Assembly (NCBI RefSeq): GCF_016811105.1 | Contig: NZ_JAFBGM010000001.1 | Span: 1,926,126 to 1,990,125, forward strand | DNA length: 64,000 bases | Origin: Aurantibacter crassamenti | GTDB lineage: Bacteria > Bacteroidota > Bacteroidia > Flavobacteriales > Flavobacteriaceae | Direction: 5' to 3' | The notes under the pieces: model-generated | The model's database searches: none | Seen by the model: only the letters and a program-made list of their open reading frames with translations | What the model was told of the DNA's origin: nothing | Shown here: positions 63,237-64,000 of the stretch, piece after piece | How positions within the stretch are numbered: the first letter of the stretch is position 1 | How the letters are laid out: each line of letters opens with the position of its first letter | Made by a program: the position numbers and the translations under genes

Positions 63237-63374
63237 TTTACGAATACGTATAATTAGTACATATATAACAAAGCAATTGTTTCTCCGTAAGAAAGAGACA
63301 GCGTTATTCGTATATAATATATTACAAATATATTAAAGTTGTGTGGAGAAAAAGACTACTATTTTCTATTTAAG

Positions 63375-64000
63375 CTATTTACTTGAATTTAGTAACCCTG
63401 CTCTTTCTAGTAGTGCTTCTACTTTAGGCTCAGCCCCTCTAAATCTTTTGTATAAAACCATAGGGTTTTCAGTGCCACCTTTTGAAAGTACATTTTCTTT
63501 GAATTTAGTGGCCACCTCTTTGTTGAAAATTCCTTTTTCTTTGAAGTATGCAAAAGCATCAGCATCAAGTACTTCAGCCCATTTGTAACTGTAATAGCCA
63601 GACGAATATCCACCTTGAAAAATATGAGCAAATGCAGTACTCATACAAGTTTCTGGTGTTTCAGGAAATAAACTAGTACCCTGAAAAGCCTCGTCTTCAT
63701 ATTTTTTAACATCTGAAATATTGGTTGGGTCAGTACCATGCCAAGACATATCTAAAAGACCAAAACTTAATTGGCGTAGCGTAGCCATACCTTCTTGAAA
63801 AGTTGCAGATTCTTTTATTTTCTGTACGAGATCCATAGGTATTACTTCACCTGTTTCGTAATGTTTGGCGAACAATTCTAAGGCTTCTTTTTCATAACAC
63901 CAATTCTCCATAACCTGCGAAGGCAACTCAACAAAATCCCAATAAACAGAAGTGCCAGAAAGACTAGGGTAGGTGGTATCTGCTAGCATGCCATGTAGTC
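63375..64000 (-). CDS. M3-family metallopeptidase, C-terminal part (cut by window edge)
   Basis: The 208 C-terminal codons of an oligopeptidase/dipeptidyl carboxypeptidase-type enzyme; the gene continues beyond base 64000. LHGMLADTTYPSLSGTSVYWDF and FVELPSQVMENWCYEKEALE are M3 signatures downstream of the HExxH zinc site, which lies outside the window. The C-terminal GGYSSGYYSYKWAEVLDADAFAYF segment holds the Tyr residues that bind substrate. The frame shows an ATG at 63989, but homology continues past it, so it is not the start. Confidence 0.92.
   Translation of the reverse strand, partial: LHGMLADTTYPSLSGTSVYWDFVELPSQVMENWCYEKEALELFAKHYETGEVIPMDLVQKIKESATFQEGMATLRQLSFGLLDMSWHGTDPTNISDVKKYEDEAFQGTSLFPETPETCMSTAFAHIFQGGYSSGYYSYKWAEVLDADAFAYFKEKGIFNKEVATKFKENVLSKGGTENPMVLYKRFRGAEPKVEALLERAGLLNSSK

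Overview
The window is AT-rich chromosomal DNA from a marine Flavobacteriaceae-type Bacteroidota (Maribacter/Zobellia/Formosa-like). The evidence is the TAnnTTTG-type promoter boxes, a FolK-deoxynucleoside kinase fusion, the tig-clpP-clpX cluster, the CBS-nadK-DUF6089-uppS-bamA-skp-skp cluster and a sulfatase/rhamnosidase locus of the kind used on sulfated algal polysaccharide. No species can be named from sequence alone.

Region 1 (1-15,000): a DMT-type permease, a small unknown protein and a peroxiredoxin-like protein lead into a polysaccharide locus. The locus holds a secreted sulfatase fused to a GH78 alpha-L-rhamnosidase, a BNR_4 beta-propeller protein (ulvan lyase/GH145-like), two S1 sulfatase lipoproteins, an AraC regulator, a PhyH-like dioxygenase and a TPR sensor histidine kinase. 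The rhamnose-plus-sulfate chemistry suggests ulvan. No SusC/SusD pair is present in the window.

Region 2 (15,095-25,866): a 10.74-kb integrated element in the 3' end of tRNA-Leu(UAA), bounded by an exact 30-bp direct repeat. It carries a tyrosine integrase, an excisionase-like HTH protein, a 1005-aa primase-helicase replication protein and cargo. The cargo is a Ca-loop lipoprotein, a coupled 52-aa lipoprotein/76-aa pair, and a three-gene unit made of a small acidic protein, a SecB-like chaperone and an ADP-ribosyltransferase-like protein. That last unit looks like a toxin-antitoxin-chaperone (TAC) phage-defence system related in plan to CmdTAC, and it is the most interesting part of the window. 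Repeated arm-type sites lie inside both ends, and one overlaps the integrase promoter. No packaging or conjugation genes are visible, so the element resembles a phage satellite or small integrative replicon.

Region 3 (25,840-64,000): core genome. It contains tRNA-Leu, tRNA-Gly, mutS, a SpoU methyltransferase, folK-dNK, sppA, a queuosine-precursor transporter, an AsmA-like protein, DUF2797, a GH3-like protein, clpX-clpP-tig, pdxJ, nadK, uppS, bamA, two Skp chaperones, a glycosyltransferase/methyltransferase/KAS III trio, gcvP, a UbiA-like membrane protein, an ECF sigma factor with a zinc anti-sigma-like partner, a rhodanese lipoprotein, and a six-PAS histidine kinase with a single-domain response regulator. 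It ends in a truncated M3 peptidase. Several computed starts are better moved to internal ATGs, from signal peptides or TAnnTTTG boxes, as noted per gene.
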